Source: Bacteriovoracaceae bacterium (GTDB taxonomy: Bacteria; Bdellovibrionota; Bacteriovoracia; Bacteriovoracales; Bacteriovoracaceae). From it: 64,000 nucleotides of DNA. Positions 25,659-34,224 of the stretch are shown here, piece by piece. The stretch lies in the NCBI GenBank assembly GCA_947377285.1, contig CANCFT010000006.1, positions 62,001 to 126,000 of the forward strand. The letters are read 5' to 3'. How positions within the stretch are numbered: position 1 is the first letter of the stretch; every line of letters starts with the position of its first letter. The position numbers were made by a program, and so were the translations under genes. A model generated the notes under the pieces. The model saw nothing but the letters and a program-made list of their open reading frames with translations, made no database searches and had not been told where the DNA came from.

Positions 25659-27287
25659 TTAGATTGTGTATAGATAAATAACATCAAGAATATCAACTCT
25701 TGGAATAATCATCCCTTTAGTAGTAGGATGGAAAAGTATTCTTGGGATTTTTAATTCTAATTGATAAAGTGTTCGTAATTTTGGGTGTATAATCTTGTCT
25801 TCTTCTAAAGTATTCGCTACTTGAAGAATTCTTTCCAATCTACCAATAAAGAGTAAGCAGTGATCATTAAGAGTTTGGGGAAGATGATCAACCAAATTTT
25901 TAAACTCATCTAAAAGGTTAAAAAGCACTCTTTGATGTGTTTCGAACATATATTGGGCAATTAAAAAATAAAACTGAGCAACGCACTTTTCTGGGTAATC
26001 TTCTAAGTGATCAATTGCAAATTGTAAGTAGTGGTAAACATTTTGTGAATCTTTTTGATCAAATCCTTTTTGAGCTTTCATCAAAGAAGAAAGTCCCTCA
26101 TAGTAGTTGTCCGAAGCCATTTTATTCTTTTTAACATTTTTCGCTTTTATTTGAATTTGAGTAGGATTTTTAAAACAATCGTTTAGAGACAATATATTAT
26201 CTCTGTAAAGCTTAGGAGCAGGTCCATCTAGGTATAGGGCCGAGGCCCTCGTTGGATTCATTGTGACGACCGTCAGACTTGAAGGAGTAATATTGTCCAT
26301 TAAATAATGTTCATAGTGTCCTGGAGTTTTAACTTTTTGGTTTAGTGGGGTTGCCATTAGTTGTATTAATTCAAGTTCAGATTTATGTTTTTGTTTGTTA
26401 AACTCTTTAATTTTCTTATTGGCCACTTCTTCACGCATTAAATTATATTGGTGAAAACCTGTTGGCAAAAAATCTTCTTGCTTGAGTGTTTTATTTTCTA
26501 AATGATTACAAAAGTAAAGTACATCATTGTCGGGAATTGATAATTGATTAAAATAATGTTCTTTCCCCATTAGATCGACGGCCAGAACATCTCCATTTTT
26601 AAAAGAAATATAAAGACACCAAGTAGTTATACTTTGTTGATTTTTTAAAAAGTCGATTGCAGAATTTCTGTCATTGGCATTTTTGATCAAATTTAAAACA
26701 ATTTCAAAGATTGAAGTTCCATCTTTATTGAGAATATTAGTAAATTTTTGATGTAAAGAAAGAGTCATTCCCCCTTCTGTCATCAATGTAATTGAAGGAT
26801 AGGGAATACCACTGGCCCCAAATCCAAGAGTTTTTGGCATTCCTTTTAAATCATAAAGAATCGCTCTTTCATAATGGTCATAGGAGCCTTGGAGAGGAAA
26901 ATCCAAAATGCGGCCATGGACAACTTCACTTTTTTCATTTCTCATGAAAAAACTTGAGCAACCTAAATTTCCCTTTATTAAGCCCGGGGCCCATTTAGAC
27001 ATGCAACTGACTATTTCCGGAATTAGCATAATATATATTGTTTCTTCTAATTTTATTCCGAGACCTTCACTATAGCTCTTAAGTTGACTTAAATGATCAG
27101 GGTTGTTTTTAATTGAATTTTTTATAATTAATTTTGCGACTTCTTCAATGGCCTTATTAACAGGTTTCCATGGGGTACTTAGCATCAATCTTACGTCACG
27201 ATGGACTTCTTTTGCCCTTTCTCGGTCAAGAAGGCCTAATTGGTAAAAATTTTCTTCGGCATCACCGATAAGTGTAATGAGATCCAT
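25659..27287 (-). CDS. C45-type acyltransferase/peptidase-like protein
   Basis: The 542-residue protein resembles the C45 / isopenicillin acyltransferase Ntn-hydrolase group. The candidate nucleophile is Cys110 in LGCSSFFMRN, followed by HGRILDFP, the family pattern of the strand after the nucleophile. GFGASGIPYPSITLMTEGGM and TWCLYISFKNGDVLAVDL are also typical. In known members the chain is cut before this cysteine to free the active N-terminus; here about 109 residues would be removed. A helical C-terminal region (residues 385-542) is extra compared with simple C45 enzymes. No signal peptide. The natural substrate is unknown. Its start is 30 bp from that of a small divergent membrane protein. 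Confidence 0.7.
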   Translation of the reverse strand: MDLITLIGDAEENFYQLGLLDRERAKEVHRDVRLMLSTPWKPVNKAIEEVAKLIIKNSIKNNPDHLSQLKSYSEGLGIKLEETIYIMLIPEIVSCMSKWAPGLIKGNLGCSSFFMRNEKSEVVHGRILDFPLQGSYDHYERAILYDLKGMPKTLGFGASGIPYPSITLMTEGGMTLSLHQKFTNILNKDGTSIFEIVLNLIKNANDRNSAIDFLKNQQSITTWCLYISFKNGDVLAVDLMGKEHYFNQLSIPDNDVLYFCNHLENKTLKQEDFLPTGFHQYNLMREEVANKKIKEFNKQKHKSELELIQLMATPLNQKVKTPGHYEHYLMDNITPSSLTVVTMNPTRASALYLDGPAPKLYRDNILSLNDCFKNPTQIQIKAKNVKKNKMASDNYYEGLSSLMKAQKGFDQKDSQNVYHYLQFAIDHLEDYPEKCVAQFYFLIAQYMFETHQRVLFNLLDEFKNLVDHLPQTLNDHCLLFIGRLERILQVANTLEEDKIIHPKLRTLYQLELKIPRILFHPTTKGMIIPRVDILDVIYLYTI

Positions 27288-27316
27288 GAATCTTATTTTT
27301 CCTTGGAGAGATAGCT

Positions 27317-27553
27317 ATGTTTAATATTGTAAATGGTTTTAATGGGGCAAGCAATCAATGGTTAAATATTGCAATGTTGTTGGCCGCTGTTTTTAGAGTT
27401 TATTTAGAAATAATAAAATTTGATTTTTCTCAATTGCCTTTAACTAAAGGAATTTTTCAAGACGAAGCAAAAGCTATGAAGTTTCACCAAAATGGTTTGT
27501 ATTTAAGTCTTGGCTATATTGCATTATCTGCGCCATTTACATTATTTTCTTGA
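27317..27553 (+). CDS. Small membrane protein of unknown function
   Basis: The 78-residue protein has two hydrophobic segments, about residues 15-30 (WLNIAMLLAAVFRVYL) and 60-76 (LYLSLGYIALSAPFTLF). GGAG lies before the ATG. The 3' end overlaps the convergent App1-like gene by 40 bp, yet the start site and membrane pattern support a real gene. No family recognised. Confidence 0.5.
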   Translation: MFNIVNGFNGASNQWLNIAMLLAAVFRVYLEIIKFDFSQLPLTKGIFQDEAKAMKFHQNGLYLSLGYIALSAPFTLFS

Positions 27554-28728
27554 GTAGATTTTAAAAGATCAAATTCTTCTTGATAAAGTCCGTCGTACAT
27601 TTCAATTAAATCAATGTAACTTTTTTGTTTATCAAAAGCTTCAGGGTAAATGACTACATCGTTTTTAAATTTTTTACGGATATATATTTTAATCATTATT
27701 TTTTTAGAAGGATTTTGGTAACCAACATCCTTTCTCTTTCGAGTAAGTAAGTTATCTAGTTGATAAATTTTATTCAAAAACTGCGAGTTTTGCTTCTTTT
27801 TAAGCTGGAAAATATCTTGTTCTTTTATATTATTCCAAATAACCCAAGGATCAATGTCTTCGCGGAGAATTTTAGCGAGAGTTAAATAAATAGCAGGATC
27901 AGACTCAAAATTATCTCCCATTAGAATAAGCTCATCAGGTATTCCAGTCATTAGTAAGATATCTAAAAGATGATTGAGTTTATACAGTCCTTGAAATTTT
28001 AAATCTTTAGTCGTTAATTCTCCTTCAAGAAAAGAAAAAAAATGGCGGTAATCTTTTAGAAATATTCCCGCTGAAAATATATTATTTTTAAAAAGCCAAT
28101 CTCTCATTGAATCTTCATAAAAGTGAGGCGAAGCTGAAAGTATAAATGGATGATATCCAAGTTTAATATAGCGGTGTAGAATATTGACACTTGAAGTGAC
28201 AGTGGGATTTTCTGCCATTGGTCTTGTTAAGGAACGATAAACTTCTTTCGTTGTTGAGTATTTGGTATCAACTAATGTTTTGTCAAAATCACAGATAATA
28301 ATTTTTTTAGGCGAAAAGATTCGAAGTGGAATATAAGTCCCTAGATGCAATTCAAGTCCACGGTGCTTTTTGACTTCAAATAATTGAAGGATTTCGATCT
28401 GGTCTCTCTCGAGGGTTTTTGGAATTTTAAAATTAAAATTACCAAATGAATCAGATTCAAATGATTTTTTATAAATTTCTCTTTGATCTTTGGTAACACC
28501 AACGATTTTTAGCGTGAATTGATAAGCATTTAGTAAACGTAAGGCTTGAATAGGAAATTTTGGGGTCGGAATATCGAGGTCTAGATTTTGAGCAATTAAA
28601 TTTTCCTTTAAAGTGATAGATGCCTTGATATTTATCGAGTCATCGGTCACTATTGCTAGAAAATGAACGAGATGTGGTCTTTTCATAATTGGGAAATTGG
28701 TCTTATAATAGATTAATAGTACTCTCAC
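27514..28728 (-). CDS. App1-like phosphatase (DUF2183/HAD-type), cytoplasmic
   Basis: The 404-residue protein carries a catalytic core with IIICDFDKTLVDTKYST, then ILSASPHFYEDSMRDWLF, FSAGIFLKDYR and LILMGDNFESDPAIYL, in the order of the App1/DUF2183 phosphatases. The N-terminal 130 residues form a beta-rich domain without a signal peptide. The GTG start given at 28728 lacks a clear ribosome-binding site; an ATG at 28686 is a good alternative and would remove 14 residues. A secreted relative is at 9641-10444. Action on phosphatidate or a similar ester is inferred from family; no partner gene is evident. Confidence 0.7.
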   Translation of the reverse strand: MRVLLIYYKTNFPIMKRPHLVHFLAIVTDDSINIKASITLKENLIAQNLDLDIPTPKFPIQALRLLNAYQFTLKIVGVTKDQREIYKKSFESDSFGNFNFKIPKTLERDQIEILQLFEVKKHRGLELHLGTYIPLRIFSPKKIIICDFDKTLVDTKYSTTKEVYRSLTRPMAENPTVTSSVNILHRYIKLGYHPFILSASPHFYEDSMRDWLFKNNIFSAGIFLKDYRHFFSFLEGELTTKDLKFQGLYKLNHLLDILLMTGIPDELILMGDNFESDPAIYLTLAKILREDIDPWVIWNNIKEQDIFQLKKKQNSQFLNKIYQLDNLLTRKRKDVGYQNPSKKIMIKIYIRKKFKNDVVIYPEAFDKQKSYIDLIEMYDGLYQEEFDLLKSTQENNVNGADNAI

Positions 28729-28808
28729 TAGTCTATCAAAAAGGTTATCTTGATAAAAGGCATAAGTGAGATTTAGCTAAAATGTTTTTTTAAGTAAAGG
28801 ATGAAATT

Positions 28809-29573
28809 ATGGTTGCGACCGATACGGTTTTTATAGAACATTTAGGACAAGTCGACCCTTATTTTGGTATGGGTATTAAAATTGTCACAGGTCTCATTCT
28901 AGGAAGCTTGGTTGGGTATGACCGAGAACAAAAAATGAAAAATGCAGGGATCAAAACCAATGTTCTTATTTGCCTTGGAGCAACGCTTTACACTGCCATT
29001 TCAATGTTAGGTCACGTCCAGGGGGGAGGTATTGATTATGACTCAGCAAGAATACCTGCTCAAATAGTTTCTGGAATTGGATTTTTGGGAGCTGGTGCCA
29101 TAATGCAAGATAAAGGCAATATTATAGGCCTTACTACTGCGGCTACAATTTGGGTCGTCGCTGCAATCGGAATGACTATTGGATATGGCTTTCCAATTAT
29201 GGCCACAATATTTACACTTACTATACTTTCGGTTTTAAGACTACTTGGGCCAATTTATCAAGGATTCGAATCCACAAAAAATCATCGGTATTACCATATA
29301 GAAATTCTCTCAGCAGGGGACATTAAAAATTTAGTCAAAGAAATTGTTTTTAATATTACAGACCGAATTGATGAATTACATGAAGAAATTCTTGATAAAG
29401 AAAAAAATACACGTCATATCGACTTTTATGTTTTTTTACACCCTAAAAAAATGAGAATTATGGGGGATCAGTTACGAGATATAGTTCAAGTTGAAAAAGT
29501 TCATTATCATCAAATTGAAAGCAAAACTATTAATAGAAGTTCGGCAACTCATTCAACGACGTACGATGATTAG
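28809..29573 (+). CDS. mgtC: MgtC/SapB family membrane protein
   Basis: The 254-residue protein shows the MgtC signature: GLILGSLVGYDREQKMKNAG, then VLICLGATLYTAIS, RIPAQIVSGIGFLGAGAIM and GLTTAATIWVVAAIGM. Four membrane segments are followed by a cytoplasmic domain (residues 165-254) with an ACT-like pattern. MgtC proteins help cells cope with low magnesium or with growth inside other cells, partly by acting on ATP synthase in Salmonella; which role applies here is unknown. No magnesium transporter gene lies beside it. Confidence 0.9.
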   Translation: MVATDTVFIEHLGQVDPYFGMGIKIVTGLILGSLVGYDREQKMKNAGIKTNVLICLGATLYTAISMLGHVQGGGIDYDSARIPAQIVSGIGFLGAGAIMQDKGNIIGLTTAATIWVVAAIGMTIGYGFPIMATIFTLTILSVLRLLGPIYQGFESTKNHRYYHIEILSAGDIKNLVKEIVFNITDRIDELHEEILDKEKNTRHIDFYVFLHPKKMRIMGDQLRDIVQVEKVHYHQIESKTINRSSATHSTTYDD

Positions 29574-30745
29574 AGTTTTGCAATTTTAAAACTCAATATG
29601 CCATTTTCATATTTTTGAGTAATCTCTTTAGAATTAAGTATATCTTTAGTTGGAAAATCTTTGCTGAATAATTCTGTCCGTGTTGATTTATTTGTCCCGC
29701 CAAATTCATCAGCAATTGAATCACTGAATTTCCGAGTCAAAGTCAACTTAACAACTCTGCCATGAGCCGATAAATGTACATTTTCTTTTTCGTGCTCGGG
29801 GACTTCAATTGAAACGAGCATTTCTTTGGGATTGTCTTGAATTTCAGGCTTTAGTGTTTCAACACGATAAAAACTATCTTCAATTTTATTTGTTAGATTG
29901 TTTTTTTGAGATGCATTTTGAACTACCAACTTTTTGACATCTTTGTCGAAATGGGTTTTAAGTTCGCTTAAAATTGCTTCATTTTCTTTAACCATATTTT
30001 CATAACGTACTTTAAAATCATTTTGTTTTTGGGTAATCAGGTCTTTTTGATGAAGATCAAGATAGTTGAGTTCATTGGTCTGAACTTTTAATTTTTCGTC
30101 TTCTATGCGTTTATTTTTTTCAGCATTTTTATCCATTAATTTTCGCAATTCATTTTTTTGAAGATTTAAATCTTCTTGGTGTGCACGAATATTATTATCT
30201 AGATTTGACCTAAAATCTCGTTCTGTAGATAGGCCCTTTTGATTGTACTCATTAGAAAGATTATTGATTTCAGTATTGGCTTTCATTTCTAAATGATTTC
30301 TTTGCATTCGAGTAGAGTCATTAATGGCATTGAGTTTATTTTGTGTCTGTTGATTTATAATATTTTGTTGCTCTGAGGCATTTCGAAGTTGATTGTCGAT
30401 ATTGCTTCTAAATTGATCTTTTGAAGTTTCCATCTTTTGGGTTTGATCCAATTTTAAAGAATTCTCTTCTTGGTTTATCATTTTTTGAGTTTTTTCAAGA
30501 TTCTCTTTATAGCCGTTGAGTTTATCTTCATAATCTTTTGATGCACCAATTAATTGCTCATCATTTTTTTTGAGTGCACTAATATAGCGGTCTTCACCTT
30601 CAATTTTAGTGTCATCAATTCGTTTTTCATAAATTGATTTGATTGTTTCTATTTCTCTTTCTTTATTTATTGTTTGATTCTTTAACCGATCATTAAGTTT
30701 TTTAGAATAATCAATTAATTCAGAATTACTTTCAGAAACTTTCAT
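29570..30745 (-). CDS. Long coiled-coil protein with C-terminal alpha-crystallin-like domain
   Basis: Residues 1-285 are an almost continuous, charged coiled coil (for example KLNDRLKNQTINKEREIETI) with no signal peptide. The last ~100 residues are different: MLVSIEVPEHEKENVHLSAH, then VVKLTLTRKFSD, an acidic loop with FGGTNKSTRTELFSKDFPTK, and a final YENGILSFKIAK. This beta-rich pattern is that of an Hsp20-type alpha-crystallin domain, including the G-[IVL]-L motif near the end (NGILSF). Fusion of a long coiled coil to such a domain is unusual. The start overlaps the upstream gene by ATGA. A cytoplasmic filament or holdase is possible, but no function is shown. Confidence 0.65.
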   Translation of the reverse strand: MKVSESNSELIDYSKKLNDRLKNQTINKEREIETIKSIYEKRIDDTKIEGEDRYISALKKNDEQLIGASKDYEDKLNGYKENLEKTQKMINQEENSLKLDQTQKMETSKDQFRSNIDNQLRNASEQQNIINQQTQNKLNAINDSTRMQRNHLEMKANTEINNLSNEYNQKGLSTERDFRSNLDNNIRAHQEDLNLQKNELRKLMDKNAEKNKRIEDEKLKVQTNELNYLDLHQKDLITQKQNDFKVRYENMVKENEAILSELKTHFDKDVKKLVVQNASQKNNLTNKIEDSFYRVETLKPEIQDNPKEMLVSIEVPEHEKENVHLSAHGRVVKLTLTRKFSDSIADEFGGTNKSTRTELFSKDFPTKDILNSKEITQKYENGILSFKIAKL

Positions 30746-31050
30746 GGTTTCACTCCCGATTGTAAACTTGGAGTACTCTTTAAGTCTAAGTTTTCAGCGA
30801 GTGTGCATACTGGAATTTTAGAAGTATCACCCATGCATTGCCAAGAACGTAGTAAATTAACTTCTATGGATTCATTTCCACCATGATAGGCGACATAAGC
30901 AATAGGATTAAGAGTTGAGGTGACTAACTCGGCAGCGACAGCTGTTAAATTTTGTATTTTAGGTCTGACATAGTATTGAAAAACTCGATACTCACTAAAA
31001 ACCAAGCTTGAATAAAAATACGTTAATAGTAAGATATGTTTTTTTATCAA
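30742..31050 (-). CDS. Small secreted protein of unknown function
   Basis: The 102-residue protein has a signal peptide (HILLLTYFYSSLVFS, cleavage before EYRVF). The mature part has a beta-like start and a cysteine pair (RSWQCMGDTSKIPVC) likely joined by a disulfide. Its stop overlaps the start of the coiled-coil/alpha-crystallin gene (ATGA), while its own start follows the 112-residue gene by two bases, so the three form a coupled unit. Confidence 0.55.
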   Translation of the reverse strand: MIKKHILLLTYFYSSLVFSEYRVFQYYVRPKIQNLTAVAAELVTSTLNPIAYVAYHGGNESIEVNLLRSWQCMGDTSKIPVCTLAENLDLKSTPSLQSGVKP

Positions 31051-31052
31051 AA

Positions 31053-31391
31053 TTAATGAATCTCTGGTTTTAAATCTAGGATCTTACCTTCTACTAATTT
31101 AAAAAATGCCTTCATAAATAACAATCTATCGTTATCATCCATTGATAATAAAACAGTTTTTTTATGTTCCAACTGTCTATGTTTAGATACTCTTTGAAAA
31201 AGTTTTTTTGCCCGGGCCCGTTCGCCACCAGTAATCTTATGAAATTTTTTCGCCATTATTTCAGGATCTTTCATCCATAGTTCGTGAAACAGGGGATAGT
31301 GTCCCTGTGTTCCAAGATGAATTAGCGCTCTCATTGATTCTTCAGGGCGATAGTTTATTTCCAAAAATCCTCCAACAAAAAAGTTCTGCAC
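31053..31391 (-). CDS. Small helical protein of unknown function
   Basis: The 112-residue protein is soluble and basic, with helices around MRALIHLGTQGHYPLFHELW and ERARAKKLFQRVSKHRQLEH. The motif order is not one I recognise. The first residues (MQNFFVGG) may be preceded by other possible starts. It is first in a three-gene unit with a small secreted protein and the coiled-coil/alpha-crystallin protein. Confidence 0.5.
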   Translation of the reverse strand: MQNFFVGGFLEINYRPEESMRALIHLGTQGHYPLFHELWMKDPEIMAKKFHKITGGERARAKKLFQRVSKHRQLEHKKTVLLSMDDNDRLLFMKAFFKLVEGKILDLKPEIH

Positions 31392-31606
31392 TTCTATATA
31401 TTAGTTCAAATATTTTATTTAAATGGAGAGGTAACTCTTTCCGTAACAACAACTTATTTAAAAAAACAATACGTTAGAATAAAAATAAATTAAAAGTATA
31501 TTAGTCGGGCATAAATGCTTTGTTTATATTTTTTTAAAATGCAGGTATTCTATCAATGGGTTCGATATCTTGTATTTTTTAGGTATTTTCATAATTAAGG
31601 ATTAGT

Positions 31607-32464
31607 ATGAAATTTCTTATTGGTTTAATAGTTATAATTTCATTTTCATTCTGTGCACCAGCTTATTCAATTGTAGATTATAGTGACAATCAACCGGCCA
31701 AGACAAATGGAAAGACTCAGGCCCCAGTTCAAGAATCTAGATCAATGTTATGGAAATCGGATTTTTCTTTCAGTAGTGATTATGAAGCTCTTACTATCGA
31801 TTCGGAAAAAGTAGGTGTCTTAAATCTCAATACGCATCTTCAGACACCGTTTAATATTTATTTTGATGTCAGCTATTGGAACGCTAATACTAAGGTGGGT
31901 TCTAACCAGGGAAATCCAAAGGCCATAATTGGTTTTAATTGGCTACATTTTGGTTCAGTTAATGATGAGGCCCGCCTCGATTTTTATGGCGGAGCAAAGA
32001 TGTCAAGTAGTTCACTCTTAGGTAGCTCAAGAAATGATAAAATTTTTGGATTTGAAACTACAAAACGATTTGGGACTTTTGGACTTGGACTTGGCTATGA
32101 AATGACTATGCCAGGAACTCCAAAAAATTCACTTGATTTAAGCCTTGGTAATATAACTCGTATTTCAATTAGCGGGGGATGGATGGTTTCAAGTGACATT
32201 CAATTTGAATTAGAAGCTGAAACATTTAAAATTAATCAATCTAGTGAAACAACACGTCTAAATTATTTAATGAAAAATGTGAGTTTTTCTACTCTATCTC
32301 CAAAGCTAAGTTTAATTATAGCACCGGCCATAAGTCTCGAATTAGGAGCTCGTTTTAGAACAAATAAACCGAAATCTACACAAGATTTAGCAAAAGCTAA
32401 AATATTTGATTTGCATGGTGCTTATTCTAATTCTCTTTTTGCCGGTTTAAGTTTAACTTTATAA
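31607..32464 (+). CDS. Probable outer-membrane beta-barrel protein
   Basis: The 285-residue protein has a signal peptide (IGLIVIISFSFCAPAYS, cleavage before IVDYS). The mature part is rich in alternating polar/hydrophobic strands (FNIYFDVSYWN, ARLDFYGGAKM, FGLGLGYEM, SLELGARFR), which suits an outer-membrane beta barrel of about 10-12 strands; the chain ends in LFAGLSLTL, close to a barrel sorting signal. No family recognised. The next gene begins 22 bp downstream. Confidence 0.6.
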   Translation: MKFLIGLIVIISFSFCAPAYSIVDYSDNQPAKTNGKTQAPVQESRSMLWKSDFSFSSDYEALTIDSEKVGVLNLNTHLQTPFNIYFDVSYWNANTKVGSNQGNPKAIIGFNWLHFGSVNDEARLDFYGGAKMSSSSLLGSSRNDKIFGFETTKRFGTFGLGLGYEMTMPGTPKNSLDLSLGNITRISISGGWMVSSDIQFELEAETFKINQSSETTRLNYLMKNVSFSTLSPKLSLIIAPAISLELGARFRTNKPKSTQDLAKAKIFDLHGAYSNSLFAGLSLTL

Positions 32465-32486
32465 AAAAATATAGTGAAGATAACAA

Positions 32487-33380
32487 ATGAATTTTAATAA
32501 AAATCTCTATTACTGTTGTGAATGTAAAACAATTATTTCATCAATAGAGAAACTTCTTTTTGTTGAAGAAAAAAGTTCAAAAGGCTTTTGTTCTGAATCT
32601 TGTATTGAAGATTTTTATCAACCATTAATAAAATATTTTGAAAATTGTGAAAAACTTTCAAGAAAAAGACTAAATTTAGAATTAGAAGATTGTCAAAAAT
32701 CTTTGCCCGAAAAAGAACTCGTAGACACAGTATTAGAAGCCCCAGATGAAATATGGAAAGCAAGTAACGAGCTTGGTGAAGAAACTTTTACTTATATTAA
32801 GCAGCTTAATAATTCATATGGAATTATTATTTGCAAAGTCTATGAAGAGACGGCTTCTTTTGTTTTACTAGTGACACAAACTAATTCGTTTCTATTACTT
32901 TCTGAAATTCGTTTTGGTGAAAAAATTATGTCAGTCACTTTTGCAAAAAGTGAAGATACTAACGAAGAATTACCACCTAGTGAAAGTATAGAATTAACAG
33001 AAGATGATTATATTTTTATGCAATTATTAGAAAATAAAAAATCTAAATTATTGGCAGATTTACTAGTGAAAAGAAAAGATAATGATATATCTTTTGAAGA
33101 ATTTTCTAATTTTGAACCTTTTTTTTCAGAAACTCTTGAAAATCCAGATGAGGTTTTTGAGTCAAAAGACAATGAAGGTGATTTGTTTTTTAATTATATA
33201 AAGTCTATCTTATTAGATAATAATAATTTTTATTATATTATTTCGTGCTTAAAACGAAAAGAATCAACAGAGACTAATGAAGTGAGTGTTTTTCCCGTAT
33301 TAGCGTTTCCAACTAATGACTTAGAATTATATTCTCATTTTAGGGTTGGAAAAAAAGTTTCAGGATTGTTACAAAACTAA
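32487..33380 (+). CDS. Cytoplasmic protein with N-terminal zinc-type cysteine cluster
   Basis: The 297-residue protein starts with YYCCECKTII and then GFCSESCIEDFY; the CxxC and CxxxC pairs about 26 residues apart resemble an MYM- or treble-clef-type zinc site. The rest is acidic, with two similar segments (EAPDEIWKASNELGEETFTY and ENPDEVFESKDNEGDLFFNY) about 125 residues apart, suggesting an internal duplication. No signal peptide. It follows the beta-barrel gene by 22 bp and is likely in its operon. Function unknown. Confidence 0.5.
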   Translation: MNFNKNLYYCCECKTIISSIEKLLFVEEKSSKGFCSESCIEDFYQPLIKYFENCEKLSRKRLNLELEDCQKSLPEKELVDTVLEAPDEIWKASNELGEETFTYIKQLNNSYGIIICKVYEETASFVLLVTQTNSFLLLSEIRFGEKIMSVTFAKSEDTNEELPPSESIELTEDDYIFMQLLENKKSKLLADLLVKRKDNDISFEEFSNFEPFFSETLENPDEVFESKDNEGDLFFNYIKSILLDNNNFYYIISCLKRKESTETNEVSVFPVLAFPTNDLELYSHFRVGKKVSGLLQN

Positions 33381-33389
33381 TTTTGAATT

Positions 33390-34067
33390 TTAAAATTGTT
33401 TAAATACATATTGGCCAACTTGTTTAAAAGAAGAGCAGTATGCAGTATTTCCATAGGCAAGCATGTTCATACAAGTCTTGTAAGCATCTAAAGTCATCAT
33501 ATAGCTATTGTAAACAGGGTAATACCAGCTCAAATCTTTAAAAAATAGTACACCAGTAATTGTAGCATTTGAGTATTGAGAATATTTTATAAATGTAATT
33601 TTTCTCACTGATTTTGGATCTTTAAAATATCCACACATTGGATTTCCAACATAAATTGAATTTGAACCACTGCTTGTCGTAGGAATTAAACAAATACTTA
33701 CATCACCATTACTACCAGTTGGTGGTGTTTTTAATTGGAAATAAGCAGTATTTTTATCTGTAGAGCTTTGGCAAAGAGTATATTCACCTAAGTGAGTACT
33801 AGTAGATTCAAAACCTGTAACTCCATCTGTAGCAAATTTACATTGCGTAGCATCTGATGGAATCACTGAATTAGTAGTTCCTGTCGTTGTTGTTGAGGTT
33901 GTAGAAGTCGAAGAGGAGTTAGTGTTGTCAAGATTTACGGTTGCGATGTTTCCGCTGCTCGTAAGTCCATTATTATAAGTTGAGCTTAAGGCCCTTTGTG
34001 ATCGAGGAGAATCACAAGATGCTAATGTAAAAAGAATAAAAATCATCTGAGGTAATAAATTTTTCAT
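33390..34067 (-). CDS. Lipoprotein of unknown function
   Basis: The 225-residue precursor has a lipoprotein signal (QMIFILFTLASC, lipobox LASC, Cys at about 19), so it is anchored in a membrane. A Ser/Thr/Asn-rich linker (SSSTSTTSTTTTGTTNS) follows, then a folded domain with cysteines (TQCKFAT, TLCQSS, VSICLIP, NPMCGYF, KTCMNML, AYCSSF). It converges on the zinc-cluster gene with a gap of 9 bp. No family recognised. Confidence 0.6.
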   Translation of the reverse strand: MKNLLPQMIFILFTLASCDSPRSQRALSSTYNNGLTSSGNIATVNLDNTNSSSTSTTSTTTTGTTNSVIPSDATQCKFATDGVTGFESTSTHLGEYTLCQSSTDKNTAYFQLKTPPTGSNGDVSICLIPTTSSGSNSIYVGNPMCGYFKDPKSVRKITFIKYSQYSNATITGVLFFKDLSWYYPVYNSYMMTLDAYKTCMNMLAYGNTAYCSSFKQVGQYVFKQF

Positions 34068-34224
34068 AATATTCAGCCTTGACTGGAGTTACCAACTGTA
34101 AACTATTATACCTTTCGGTTAGTAGTTATAATAGTTGAGGAACTTCTTTACCGATTTAAGTATTAAGTCCTTTTTTCTCTATCAATTTTTAAACTTCTAA
34201 AGACTTATTTACGATAAGTAGTCT

